Source of the DNA: JAPWJZ01 sp964575605 | GTDB lineage: Bacteria; Pseudomonadota; Alphaproteobacteria; Micavibrionales; UBA2020 | Direction of reading: 5' to 3' | Assembly: GCA_964575605.1 (NCBI GenBank) | Contig: CAZNRN010000013.1 | Span: 32,137 to 96,136, forward strand | DNA: 64,000 bases | Shown: piece by piece, positions 32,669 through 40,802 of the stretch | Position numbering within the stretch: position 1 is the stretch's first letter | Layout of the letters: each line of letters opens with the position of its first letter | Notes under the pieces: model-generated | Database searches by the model: none | Told to the model about the DNA's origin: nothing | Seen by the model: the letters and a program-made list of their open reading frames with translations, nothing else | Translations under genes and position numbers: made by a program

Positions 32669-33877
32669 TTAGGCCGCTTTCTCCTGCGCGGCCAGTTTCA
32701 TCTGTTCCTTCATGCCCTTGGCGGCCAGCGCATAGCCGCCGTCGGCGCCGTCGACGAAATGGAAATGCGCATTGGCATGGTCAAAGACAAGGCAGGTCAT
32801 CAGCGCCGAGGGCGCGGCATGTATGCCGTAGAACACCCTGCCCGCCGCCAGCAGCGTATCGAGGTATGCCGTTAGCTGGTCTTTCTGCGGCGGCGTGACG
32901 TCCATTACAATGCGCAGCGCGTTGTCGAATTTTATAAAGTCGGTTTTCTGCGCCGTGGCGGCGCGGTAGGCGCGGCCGTCGAAGCCGCCCGCCTTGACGC
33001 CGAAAGCCATCGACAGTTTGCCGACCCATGTTTCGGCGGTGGCGCCCAGCAGGTATGCGCCCTTTCCGCCCTTGCCATGCGTGCGCACGGTGGCTTCGTC
33101 CTTGGGGGCGGCGGCATTCAGCTTCAGGTTCTGAACATGGGCGGGCTTCCAGCCCTCCCGGTCGCCGCAAAGCGTGTGGATATGGGCGAGGATTTCCTGA
33201 TAGAGCGCGGCCTTGGCCGCTTCGTCCGCATGGCGCGCTAGCACGATCAGGCTGATGGTAAATCCGTTGCGGCTTTGCAGCGGCTGCCAGCGGCATTCCA
33301 GCCCCTTGAAGTCCGCCGGTTTCGAGGCCAGCGCGCGGGGCGAAAACAGCGTTTCGATATCGTGCTTTTTGCCGCGCTCCGCATCCTTGACGATTTTTTC
33401 GGCCAGCGTCACGCCCTCGCCCGAGAGCGCGGCCTGATAGACGCCGGGGGCAATCTCGGTTTTCGCGACGCGCACGGGCGCGCCCTCTTTCTCCAGCTCG
33501 TCAATCCAGACGATGCCTGCGCGCATCTCTAACTGAAATCCGTCCCGCGCCAGTTCGCGCGTGCCATAGAGCGCGCATGAAACCTCGAAGGCCAGCTCGG
33601 CAGGCACCAATAACGTCGCCCCGTCGCCGCCGAAGATATAGGCGATATCCTCGCGCCCCGCCGCGTTCAGCACGGCGGTGATGGAGGACGCCGCAATCAT
33701 GTTCACGTCTTTATACTTCCCCGCCTCGATCGCCCTGGTCGAGCCCACGATATCGACAATCACCACGCACCAGTCGGCCGGTACCGCACGGTGATGCGAA
33801 ATATCACAAAGCCCGCCGCCCGCGGGTACAGGGGACAAGTTTTTGTAGAAGCTGCGGGTGGTGGAGGCGGCGCACAT
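32669..33877 (-). CDS. DUF3095 protein (class III cyclase-like)
   Basis: This 402-residue cytoplasmic protein has VVIVDIVGSTRAIEAGKYK and later YIFGGDGATLLVP. Both acidic metal-binding positions of class III nucleotidyl cyclase folds (Asp in D-I-V-G-S-T, Asp in G-G-D-G-A) are retained. The overall order and length fit DUF3095, a family related to adenylate cyclases. Enzyme activity is unknown. The neighbours do not indicate a pathway. Confidence 0.8.
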   Translation of the reverse strand: MCAASTTRSFYKNLSPVPAGGGLCDISHHRAVPADWCVVIVDIVGSTRAIEAGKYKDVNMIAASSITAVLNAAGREDIAYIFGGDGATLLVPAELAFEVSCALYGTRELARDGFQLEMRAGIVWIDELEKEGAPVRVAKTEIAPGVYQAALSGEGVTLAEKIVKDAERGKKHDIETLFSPRALASKPADFKGLECRWQPLQSRNGFTISLIVLARHADEAAKAALYQEILAHIHTLCGDREGWKPAHVQNLKLNAAAPKDEATVRTHGKGGKGAYLLGATAETWVGKLSMAFGVKAGGFDGRAYRAATAQKTDFIKFDNALRIVMDVTPPQKDQLTAYLDTLLAAGRVFYGIHAAPSALMTCLVFDHANAHFHFVDGADGGYALAAKGMKEQMKLAAQEKAA

Positions 33878-33889
33878 ATCTGATTTAAC

Positions 33890-34213
33890 CTACTTCAAAT
33901 TCTCCGGCTTGTCTAAACCACTGCTTCTAATAGGCTGAACGAATTCGTCCACGGGACTGAACATGTATTTGCCCACAGGGGCGTACTTGGGATTGTTATG
34001 CGCAAAGGGGTTTTCTTCCATCCACTCAATTACTATTTTTTCCGCTTCTAAAACCTTATTTCTCTTCACCCAGCTAAGGAACTTTGGGTCTATATCATCT
34101 ACATAAGAATAATTCTGACCCAGCATTACAACACGGGCCTTTGCTGTTCCCAAGGGAACAGGGACAGACACTAAGTCGCCAAGAACCACATCAGTACCAT
34201 CGAAATACTTCAT
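33890..34213 (-). CDS. Hypothetical protein (107 aa), AT-rich gene
   Basis: This 107-residue protein begins MKYFDGTDVVLGDLVSVPVP and has an SH3-like or beta-barrel look at the N-terminus. A helical segment (WVKRNKVLEAEKIVIEWMEENP) and a polar C-terminus follow. Codon choice and base composition are visibly more AT-rich than in flanking genes, which suggests recent acquisition. It is 12 bases from the DUF3095 gene and in the same direction. Not recognised. Confidence 0.65.
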   Translation of the reverse strand: MKYFDGTDVVLGDLVSVPVPLGTAKARVVMLGQNYSYVDDIDPKFLSWVKRNKVLEAEKIVIEWMEENPFAHNNPKYAPVGKYMFSPVDEFVQPIRSSGLDKPENLK

Positions 34214-34318
34214 CCCTAAATGCTAGCCCAAAAGGAAACGGGCGGAAACACGAAGGTTTCCGCCCGTCCAACCTCTTCATTCAATAGGGAATATCGAAAT
34301 GAAGAATTCTGTATTTAA

Positions 34319-35152
34319 TTAGAGAGAGAAGTCCTGGCCGCCTTTTTTGGGCTTGAAGGTCTTTTTGCTCTCGTTGTCGTTGGCGATCGTCTCGGAGACC
34401 ACTTCTTTGGCTTCCGCGATGATTTCCTGCAGTTTGCCTTTCGGCTCGGCGCCGTTTGCGATTTCGCCGAGTTTTTTCGAGGCCACTGCGCCAACGCCGT
34501 GCAGGATGTCGGAAACGGCAGCGGGGGACGGCAGTTTGCCGACCGTGTCATGCGCCTGTTTCGACACGCGCTCGGGCGTGACTTCCTTGGTGATCGCCGC
34601 GACCTGCTGTGCGATAGCGTCGGTCGGGATGGTGTCGGCGAGGTCGCGGATCTGCTCGGCGATTTCTTCTTCCGAGGAGTCGCGCATCTGGTCGATGAAG
34701 GGCTTGGCTTGCTCGAAGAAGGCCTTGAAGACCATGCGCTCGCCCATCGAACGGCCGCTCATCATCGCGTCGATCGAGTTTTCGAGGTCGTCGGTCGAGG
34801 TTTTCGACAGCGCGTCTTTCAGCGACTTGGCGATTTTTGCCGAGGTTTCGGGTTCTTTCAGCTGCGCGACGAGGCCGTCGAGGGTCTCTTTCACTTTTTG
34901 CTCGTCGAAGGAGCGCACGGCGGTCGAGATGCCGTCGGCGACTTCCTGGCTGGACACGAAGTCATAGAAATCTTTCGCGACGCCTTTGACGTAAGACTGG
35001 GGGAATTCCTGCAGGCCTTTGTTCACGGCTGCTTCGCCGCCGGCGGCCAGGCTGCGCGTGACGCGGCCCTTGAGGTCTTCGCCCGAATGCTTGTCGGCGA
35101 ACTTCTTGAATGCTTCTTTCAGGATATCAAAACCGGGATGATCGAAAGCCAT
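34319..35152 (-). CDS. Hypothetical all-helical protein (277 aa)
   Basis: This 277-residue protein is rich in Lys, Glu, Asp and Ala, with many amphipathic helices (DILKEAFKKFADKHSGEDLK, QKVKETLDGLVAQLKEPE, IAEQIRDLADTIPTDAIAQQ). No Cys or signal peptide. GGAG eight bases before the ATG at 35152 supports that start. The end reads KKTFKPKKGGQDFSL. It is strongly charged and helical like tail or scaffold proteins, but no family is recognised. It is a single gene with an upstream gap. Confidence 0.65.
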   Translation of the reverse strand: MAFDHPGFDILKEAFKKFADKHSGEDLKGRVTRSLAAGGEAAVNKGLQEFPQSYVKGVAKDFYDFVSSQEVADGISTAVRSFDEQKVKETLDGLVAQLKEPETSAKIAKSLKDALSKTSTDDLENSIDAMMSGRSMGERMVFKAFFEQAKPFIDQMRDSSEEEIAEQIRDLADTIPTDAIAQQVAAITKEVTPERVSKQAHDTVGKLPSPAAVSDILHGVGAVASKKLGEIANGAEPKGKLQEIIAEAKEVVSETIANDNESKKTFKPKKGGQDFSL

Positions 35153-35316
35153 TGTCTGTGTCTCCAAAAATTCTTTTGTTGTTGCGGGGTGCAAAACTCT
35201 CACACGATCAGCTCGGTGATGTCAGGCGCTAAGGCCGTGCAGAAATTTTTGCAATTGCCCGACTATTAAATTTTCGGAATAACGAGTCAATACGGTTTCT
35301 TTTGGAAAAAGGGATT

Positions 35317-35733
35317 TTACGCAATCTCGTCTAGAAGATCGCCGAGCATCTCGTCTTGCGTCTTGATTACGGAAAGATTGGCTTTCCATACTGCCTTGGT
35401 TTCGATGAGGTTGACAAATTCCTCGGCATAATCGACGGCGGACGCCGCGATATTCCCCTCGCTATTTGCATAAGGCGACGAGGGGTCGTAGATTACGGAA
35501 TATCCGTTCGGGTCGGGTGAAACGGTCGCTGCCACCCCCGCGCCGATTCCCCCGGAATCAACCGAGGTGAAATTGACGCGGAGCGGCAGGTAGACAGTAG
35601 AGGCAGGGGCAGACGGAGAAGCACCAGGGACGGATCCCGTTGTCGATGCATTGGCTATATTGCTGGCCGTTGCGGCCAGGCGCGTGTTCTGGGCGCGAAG
35701 CCCGGAGAGCGCAATCGAAAGTGCATCCGTCAT
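35317..35733 (-). CDS. FlgC-like flagellar rod protein, isolated
   Basis: This 138-residue protein begins TDALSIALSGLRAQNTRLAA, the N-terminal helix shared by flagellar rod proteins, followed by TASNIANAST. The C-terminal helix ETKAVWKANLSVIKTQDEMLG closes the family pattern. Length matches FlgC. No other flagellar gene is in the window; flagellar rod genes are normally clustered (flgB-flgC-fliE). AGGA before the ATG at 35733 supports the start. It could be a true FlgC or a stand-alone paralogue. Confidence 0.7.
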   Translation of the reverse strand: MTDALSIALSGLRAQNTRLAATASNIANASTTGSVPGASPSAPASTVYLPLRVNFTSVDSGGIGAGVAATVSPDPNGYSVIYDPSSPYANSEGNIAASAVDYAEEFVNLIETKAVWKANLSVIKTQDEMLGDLLDEIA

Positions 35734-35927
35734 AACGATCCTGCCTTTGAAACCCATAGAAACCGGTGTCACGCCCGTAACGCCCTAAGCAAGGGTGCGC
35801 GCAGGCCATATCAGATTTCCACAGTTACCTCCATTATGCCATATGGCCGTTAAAAATAAGTTATGCCTTTGAATAGGGGGGGTATTTCGGCTAGAGTCGT
35901 GGTCTAGGGTTTAAGGAGTAAGCTTCC

Positions 35928-36494
35928 ATGAAAAAACTGTTTCTCTTGTCCGGCGCATGCCTTTTGGGCGCGATGATCGCATCGCCTGCCGCCGAAGCCG
36001 GCCATTTCAAGACCTACCGCAACGCCGACTACGAGAAACCCTATACCAGCTGGTCGGAAGAAAACCGCACCGTCAACCGCACCACGCACGGACAGATCGA
36101 CCGTCCGGAACACGTGATGACGCGCCCCGAACACTATGAATTCCTGCCCCATGTGTCGAACTGGGATGCGCAGAACAAGCATCCGCAGCAATGGCAGGGC
36201 CAGGACTGGGACACGTCCATGTGGAACAAGCACTGGACGCCCGACGGCACGGTGAAGAAATTCTTCGAAGGCCGCATCTTCCAGCGCCAGTATATGCGCA
36301 CGTCTTCCATGCCCGTGCTGGAGCTGGGCCCGCGTTTCTATGAGCTTTCCGACCTCGACCAGCGCCGCACGCTGAAACTGCTGGCGGATACCACCGGCAT
36401 CTTCGGCAAGGGCTTCGGCATGGTCGAGCTGCGCGACTGGAATACCAAGGATGTAGTGGGCAGCTACACCCCGCAGGGAATGTACCTATATTAA
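35928..36494 (+). CDS. Secreted hypothetical protein (188 aa)
   Basis: This 188-residue protein has a signal peptide (MKKLFLLSGACLLGAMIASP), with cleavage likely near AAEAG. The mature part is rich in His, Trp, Arg and Tyr (RTTHGQIDRPEHVMTRPEHY, SNWDAQNKHPQQWQGQDWD). A compact C-terminal domain follows (MPVLELGPRFYELSDLDQRR). Periplasmic. It lies just before the M48 protease gene on the same strand, 24 bases apart. Not recognised. Confidence 0.7.
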   Translation: MKKLFLLSGACLLGAMIASPAAEAGHFKTYRNADYEKPYTSWSEENRTVNRTTHGQIDRPEHVMTRPEHYEFLPHVSNWDAQNKHPQQWQGQDWDTSMWNKHWTPDGTVKKFFEGRIFQRQYMRTSSMPVLELGPRFYELSDLDQRRTLKLLADTTGIFGKGFGMVELRDWNTKDVVGSYTPQGMYLY

Positions 36495-36518
36495 AGGCTG
36501 CCACGACCTAAAAAACAT

Positions 36519-37874
36519 ATGAACCCGTTCAAAAAGATATGCGCGGCGCTTTTGCTGGCCGCAGTGCTTTCGCTCGGCGCATCCCATGCGGTCGCGGGGC
36601 CGGGCGGCGTGTCGACTGTGCGCGACGAGGAAATCGAGACGACGCTGAAGAACTTCGCCGCGCCGATCTTCCAGCAGGCGGGGCTGCCGCCGCAGAACGT
36701 GCGCTTCATCCTGCTGCAGAAAACGGAACTGAACGCTTTCGTCGCGGGCGGCATGAATATCTTCGTACATACGGGGCTTATCCTCGAATGCAAGACCGCC
36801 GACCAGCTGGTGGGCGTGCTGGCGCACGAAACCGGCCACATCGCGCATGGCGATTTGCTGCGCATGAAGATGAACCTCGATAACCTGTCGATGGAGGCGA
36901 TGGTGGCGACGGTGCTGGGCATCGCGATTGCCGCCACGACCGGTCAGGGCGACGCGGCCATCGCCACCACGGCCGCGGGCACGCATATGGCCGAGAGAAA
37001 TTTGCTGACCCACAGCCGCATCCAGGAAACCGCCGCCGACCAGGCGGGCGTGCAATACCTGAAAAGCGCGGGTCTGCCGCTGGACGGCCTGCTGCACTTC
37101 CTCGAAAAGATGCAGAGCGAGGAAATGCTGCCCGAAAGCCAGCAGACGGAATACGTGCGCACCCACCCGCTGACCCGCGACCGTATCAGCTATATGGAGG
37201 GCGTCGTGGAGCAACAGCGCACACACCCCCAGCTCCCGCCCGGCTGGGCGGAGGCGCACGAGCGCATGAAGGCCAAGCTGATGGGATTCCTTTATCCCGA
37301 CCGCGCGCTGATGGACAAGGGCACCAGCATCCCGTCGCGCTACGGCCGCGCCATCGCCACCTATCGCAAGGGCAAGATGCAAGACGCTATCTCGCAGCTC
37401 GAGCCCCTTATCAAGGCCGAGCCGAAGAACCCCTATTTCTATGAACTGAAAGGCCAGATACTTTTCGAAAGCGGCAAGGTGGAGGAAAGCATCGCCCCCT
37501 ATGCCAAAGCCGTCGAATATGCGCCGCGCTCGGGCCTTATCCGCGCGGCCTATGCCCATGCGCTGCTGGAATCGAAAACCGACACCAAAAAGCGCGAAAC
37601 CGAGGCGATCAAGCAGCTGACCCGCGCGCTCGAGATTGAGCCCCGCGAGGCGCAGAGCCACCGCATGCTGGCTATTGCCTATGGTAAACAGGGCCAGCAG
37701 GGCATGTCGCAGCTGCACCTGGCCGAAGAGGCTGTTTTGCAGGGCAAATTCGACATCGCCATCCGCCAGTCGCGCCTGGCCGGTGATACTTTGCCAAAGA
37801 ATTCAGCCGCTTGGCTGCGCTCCACAGACATCCTTGCCTTCGCGCAGAAGAAAAAGAAGGAAAAAAAGGATTGA
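36519..37874 (+). CDS. M48-family metalloprotease with TPR domain (BepA-like)
   Basis: This 451-residue protein has a signal peptide (FKKICAALLLAAVLSLGAS), a zinc protease domain with HETGH at residues 103-107, and the third ligand in ETAADQAGVQYL. A C-terminal run of three to four TPR repeats follows (ISQLEPLIKAEPKNPYFYEL, APYAKAVEYAPRSGLIRAAY, TRALEIEPREAQSHRMLAIA). This is the BepA/YfgC architecture, which degrades or assembles misfolded outer-membrane proteins in the periplasm. It probably forms an envelope-maintenance cluster with the next (DsbA-like) gene. Confidence 0.93.
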   Translation: MNPFKKICAALLLAAVLSLGASHAVAGPGGVSTVRDEEIETTLKNFAAPIFQQAGLPPQNVRFILLQKTELNAFVAGGMNIFVHTGLILECKTADQLVGVLAHETGHIAHGDLLRMKMNLDNLSMEAMVATVLGIAIAATTGQGDAAIATTAAGTHMAERNLLTHSRIQETAADQAGVQYLKSAGLPLDGLLHFLEKMQSEEMLPESQQTEYVRTHPLTRDRISYMEGVVEQQRTHPQLPPGWAEAHERMKAKLMGFLYPDRALMDKGTSIPSRYGRAIATYRKGKMQDAISQLEPLIKAEPKNPYFYELKGQILFESGKVEESIAPYAKAVEYAPRSGLIRAAYAHALLESKTDTKKRETEAIKQLTRALEIEPREAQSHRMLAIAYGKQGQQGMSQLHLAEEAVLQGKFDIAIRQSRLAGDTLPKNSAAWLRSTDILAFAQKKKKEKKD

Positions 37875-37938
37875 TTTTGGCGCGTCCGTACTCACATTCT
37901 TATAGTGGTGTGTTTTCAACAATACTCAGGGGTCCTCT

Positions 37939-38676
37939 ATGTCTTTCAAAAATCTGAAAAATCTTGTCCTCGTCGCCGCGCTGGCGCTGGGCATCATGGC
38001 CTTCGGCGCGACCGCGCATGCTGCCGAACTGACCAAGGAAGAGGTCGAGAAGATCGTCCATGATTACATCGCCAACAACGGCGAGCTGATCCTGAAATCG
38101 GTCGACGACTTCCAGAAAAAAGACATCAAGGTCCGCCAGGACGAGGCGATGAAGGAACACCATGACGAGCTGTTCAACAACGAACACTCGCCCTTTATCG
38201 GCAACGAAAAAGGCGACGTGACGATCATCGAGTTCTTCGACTACAACTGCCACTATTGCAAGGAAGTCCTGCCCACCCTGCGCAAGGTCGTCGAGGAAGA
38301 CAAGGGCGTGAAGGTCATCTTCAAGGATATCCCGATCCTGGGCGCGACATCCGAAACCGCCGCGAAATGGGCGCTCGCCGCGCACAAGCAGGACAAGTAT
38401 TTCGACTTCCACGTCAAGATGATGTCGAACAAGGGCCCGATCTCCGACGAGCTGCTGCAGAAAAACGCCGAAGCCGTCGGCATGGACATCGCCAAAGCCA
38501 AGAAAGACGCCGAAAGCACAGACGTGCTGATCCAGCTGGAGCGCAACCGTTCGCTCTTCTCCAGCATGGGCTTCAACGGCACGCCGGCCTTCGTCATCAA
38601 CGACGAGGCCTTCTCGGGCAGCCAGGACGACCTCAAAGCCAAGATCGCCGCCGCGCGCGACAAGAAGAAAGAATAA
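37939..38676 (+). CDS. DsbA-family thiol-disulfide oxidoreductase
   Basis: This 245-residue periplasmic protein has a signal peptide (ending FGATAHA), then an N-terminal helical extension, a thioredoxin fold with active site FFDYNCHYCKE (C-H-Y-C), a helical insertion, and the cis-Pro loop GTPAFVIND. It is of the DsbA/DSBA-like type that introduces or isomerises disulfide bonds in exported proteins. A terminator follows. Confidence 0.92.
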   Translation: MSFKNLKNLVLVAALALGIMAFGATAHAAELTKEEVEKIVHDYIANNGELILKSVDDFQKKDIKVRQDEAMKEHHDELFNNEHSPFIGNEKGDVTIIEFFDYNCHYCKEVLPTLRKVVEEDKGVKVIFKDIPILGATSETAAKWALAAHKQDKYFDFHVKMMSNKGPISDELLQKNAEAVGMDIAKAKKDAESTDVLIQLERNRSLFSSMGFNGTPAFVINDEAFSGSQDDLKAKIAAARDKKKE

Positions 38677-38697
38677 CTTTCTTCGTTACAGATAAAA

Positions 38698-38727
38698 AAA
38701 CGGCGCCGTCACTGGCGCCGTTTTTTA
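38698..38727 (+). terminator. Intrinsic terminator after DsbA-like gene
   Basis: AACGGCGCC / GGCGCCGTT stem with a six-base loop, followed by TTTTTA. An A-run on its left may let it act for the convergent gene too. Confidence 0.9.
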
Positions 38728-38738
38728 TTGGATGCCAC

Positions 38739-39083
38739 TCAGGGCTTGGGGCCGCCCTTTTTCAGGCGCTGCAGTTCTTTCGGGTCGCGCGCGCCGAAGG
38801 CATGGTTCATGGGCGGCAGCGGATCGCAGACCAGCACCACATCGGGGTGCTTCTGCGCCTGCAGTTTAGCTGCGGCCGCGGCCGTCACCTGCACTTCGAA
38901 AACATATTTACCCTTGTCCATGCCCGCGCAATGCGCTTTGCCGGCAGGATCGAAATCGGCGTTGTCGAAACCGAACTTGGTTTTCGCAAGGCGCGTAATG
39001 GTGCCCGACGGCGTTTCATGGCCAAGGAACATCGGCATTTCGGGATGGGTAAAGACGACGACCTGATGCTTGGGGGGTTCCAT
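38739..39083 (-). CDS. Hypothetical protein (114 aa)
   Basis: This 114-residue protein has no signal peptide. It begins MEPPKHQVVVFTHPEMPMFL and has alternating strands and a helix, ending in a Lys/Gly/Pro tail. A single Cys pair lies apart (HCAGMDKG and VLVCDPLPP). It lies 11 bases after the rhodanese-like gene on the same strand. Not recognised. Confidence 0.6.
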   Translation of the reverse strand: MEPPKHQVVVFTHPEMPMFLGHETPSGTITRLAKTKFGFDNADFDPAGKAHCAGMDKGKYVFEVQVTAAAAAKLQAQKHPDVVLVCDPLPPMNHAFGARDPKELQRLKKGGPKP

Positions 39084-39093
39084 TTAAATCTCC

Positions 39094-39642
39094 TTAGGGT
39101 TTTTGTTCTTGGGGTTTGACGTCGGTGCCTTCGAAGGCAAACATTTTTTCCTGCGCCTGTTGGTCGGCGATGCCGTCCTTGCCCTGCCAGAGGTTCAGGC
39201 GGTGGATTTTGGTATAGCCGTTCGCCTTCAGCACCGGATAGGCCTGCAGCGTCATCGCCAGCATGCGGACGGGGAAGAAGCTGTAATCACAGACCAGCAC
39301 CACGGGCGCGTCCTTGTCGGGAGCGATCACGGGCAGGGTCTTTTCGGTTAGTCCCGTCAGCGGCGCATTGACCGAGCCTACGAGGTGGCGGCGGGCGAAG
39401 CTTTCCTTGTCCCGCACGTCGATAATGACGGGCGCGGAGGCCTTCTGGAGCGCTTCCAAGCCCTTTGCGTCCAGCTCCTGCTCGCGGGCGGGCGGCTGCG
39501 CGTCATTATACTTGTCGACGGTGATTAACTTCTCCATTACCTCGGGCGAAACCGTTGGCGTCGCGCTTTGAGTCGCGACTCCGCTATTCGCCCATAAAAT
39601 CAAAAGCATGCAGAGAAAAAGCGGCAGCAGACGGCGGGTCAT
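39094..39642 (-). CDS. Periplasmic rhodanese-domain protein
   Basis: This 182-residue protein has a signal peptide (MTRRLLPLFLCMLLILWANS) and a rhodanese domain with VIIDVRDKESFARRHLVGS. The active-site loop VLVCDYSFFPVRM has the catalytic Cys, followed by GYTKIHRLNLWQG. Rhodaneses transfer sulfane sulfur or act as thiol sensors. The periplasmic location with a nearby DsbA-like gene suggests thiol chemistry in the envelope. It is upstream of the 114-aa gene in the same unit. Confidence 0.82.
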   Translation of the reverse strand: MTRRLLPLFLCMLLILWANSGVATQSATPTVSPEVMEKLITVDKYNDAQPPAREQELDAKGLEALQKASAPVIIDVRDKESFARRHLVGSVNAPLTGLTEKTLPVIAPDKDAPVVLVCDYSFFPVRMLAMTLQAYPVLKANGYTKIHRLNLWQGKDGIADQQAQEKMFAFEGTDVKPQEQKP

Positions 39643-39850
39643 GAAAGGGCTCCGGGATGAAAATATGCCGTTTTTATGGCACCCCGTTAAGAAAATGTAA
39701 AGAATTTGTTCACTTTTGGAAAATAGCTTAAACGTTTGAAAATTATCATTTTGACAGGTGTTATAGAAATTTAATTACCTTAAAGTTTAACTTTTTATTC
39801 ATAAATACCTTTGACAGTATTTCTGGAAAATGGTTTACTTAGATATAAGC

Positions 39851-39866
39851 TTAACGAATGGTTAAC
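39851..39866 (+). promoter_or_regulatory. Putative CtrA-binding site upstream of CpdR-like gene
   Basis: TTAA-N7-TTAAC in an AT-rich 280-base upstream region that also has several TTAA half-sites. It lies 57 bases before the start codon, a usual distance for CtrA control. Confidence 0.6.
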
Positions 39867-39922
39867 AGGTACTAACGCCGAACAGTCTATGGGTTAACAA
39901 ACTTCAGGGGAGTAATCAAAAA

Positions 39923-40381
39923 ATGGCAAGAGTTCTGATAGCTGAGCACAACGAAACCACCGCAGCCTACCTCTATAATGCGCTGCGCAAGGCGGGCAAC
40001 ACGGTCGAGACCGTCGACAACTGCCTCGACGCCTGGAGGGTTTCCTCGAAAGACGCTTATGACGTCCTTCTCGTCAACGTCGTGATGCCCGGCATCGACG
40101 GCTTCGTCCTCGCGCAAAAAGCGCTGCAGGATAACCCCGGCCTTCAAGTTATTTTCATCACCGGTTTCGCCGGTGTTGCAATGGATACGCATGCAACGCC
40201 CGCTTATGCACCGGCACCCGTCACCACGCGCCCCTTCCACCTGAAGGAGATCGTCAGCCGCGTGCGCTACCTGATGGGCCAGGGCACGCTGCCCTACAAA
40301 ACGAATACGCAGGCCGAAGACGGCAACATCATCTACGCGGATTTCGCGCAGAAGAAGTTCAGCCAGCACGTCCAAGCCTAA
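39923..40381 (+). CDS. CpdR-like pseudo-receiver regulator
   Basis: This 152-residue single-domain receiver resembles Caulobacter CpdR, the adaptor that primes ClpXP for cell-cycle proteolysis: similar N-terminus, VVMPGIDG, VIFITGFAGVAM and RPFHLKEIV. In CpdR the unphosphorylated state is active. Here the phospho-acceptor Asp is Asn52 (LLVNVVMP), the acidic pair is His9/Asn10, and the switch Lys is Arg. It cannot be phosphorylated in the normal way and may be locked in the active form. A tail of about 30 residues extends past CpdR. AGGGGAG and a CtrA-type site lie upstream. The orthology is inferred from pattern similarity. Confidence 0.82.
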   Translation: MARVLIAEHNETTAAYLYNALRKAGNTVETVDNCLDAWRVSSKDAYDVLLVNVVMPGIDGFVLAQKALQDNPGLQVIFITGFAGVAMDTHATPAYAPAPVTTRPFHLKEIVSRVRYLMGQGTLPYKTNTQAEDGNIIYADFAQKKFSQHVQA

Positions 40382-40430
40382 GGCGAATAAAAGTTAACCC
40401 CAACGGAGACCATTCCCCTCCGTAACCCCC

Positions 40431-40550
40431 GCCCCCGACCGTCCCCCCGGTCGGGGGCAACCTTTTGTGCGGTAAAGGTCGGGGGCTCATTAAAAATAAG
40501 CGCGCCTTCGCGCGGGCCCCGCCCGCCCACCGGTCGGGGGCAACCTTTTG
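40431..40550. repeat. Inverted and direct repeats before tRNA-Val
   Basis: A GC-rich hairpin (CCCCCGACC at 40432-40440 pairing with GGTCGGGGG at 40449-40457) is followed by a 19-base direct repeat (40449-40467 and 40532-40550, GGTCGGGGGCAACCTTTTG). The hairpin resembles a weak terminator for the CpdR-like gene. The 265-base stretch holds no gene. Confidence 0.6.
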
Positions 40551-40646
40551 GAGGCTAAAAATGCCAAAAGAGCCTTAGATTCAGGCCATTACGATAAGAC
40601 TTGCAGGAAATCCCGCCTTTATGCTACTAAAACGCACCCTATGGAC

Positions 40647-40718
40647 GGACACATAGCTCAGCGGTAGAGCACTATCTTGACATGGTAGGGGTCACAGGTT
40701 CAATCCCTGTTGTGTCCA
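40647..40718 (+). tRNA. tRNA-Val (anticodon GAC)
   Basis: A cloverleaf is readable: acceptor arms GGACACA and TGTGTCC, D-loop GCGGTA, anticodon loop TTGACAT centred on GAC, and T-loop TTCAATC. CCA is encoded at 40719-40721. Confidence 0.95.
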
Positions 40719-40744
40719 CCATCCTTCCCTAGTTTCCCTAAAAT

Positions 40745-40774
40745 TTGACAGGCGCGCCCGCGCCGGGCTAAGTT
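40745..40774 (+). promoter_or_regulatory. Sigma70-type promoter of coaD
   Basis: TTGACA (40745-40750), an 18-base GC-rich spacer and TAAGTT (40769-40774), 28 bases before the coaD start. Confidence 0.5.
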
Positions 40775-40802
40775 TGCGCCTCATCACAGTTTCGAGGCGA
40801 CT

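Noticed and set aside
18856..35152. Common F-S-L ending of the proteins at 18856-19359 and 34319-35152
   Set aside because: Only three residues match (SFSL and DFSL) and the preceding sequences differ; chance cannot be excluded, so it is not counted with the R-K-P tail family.
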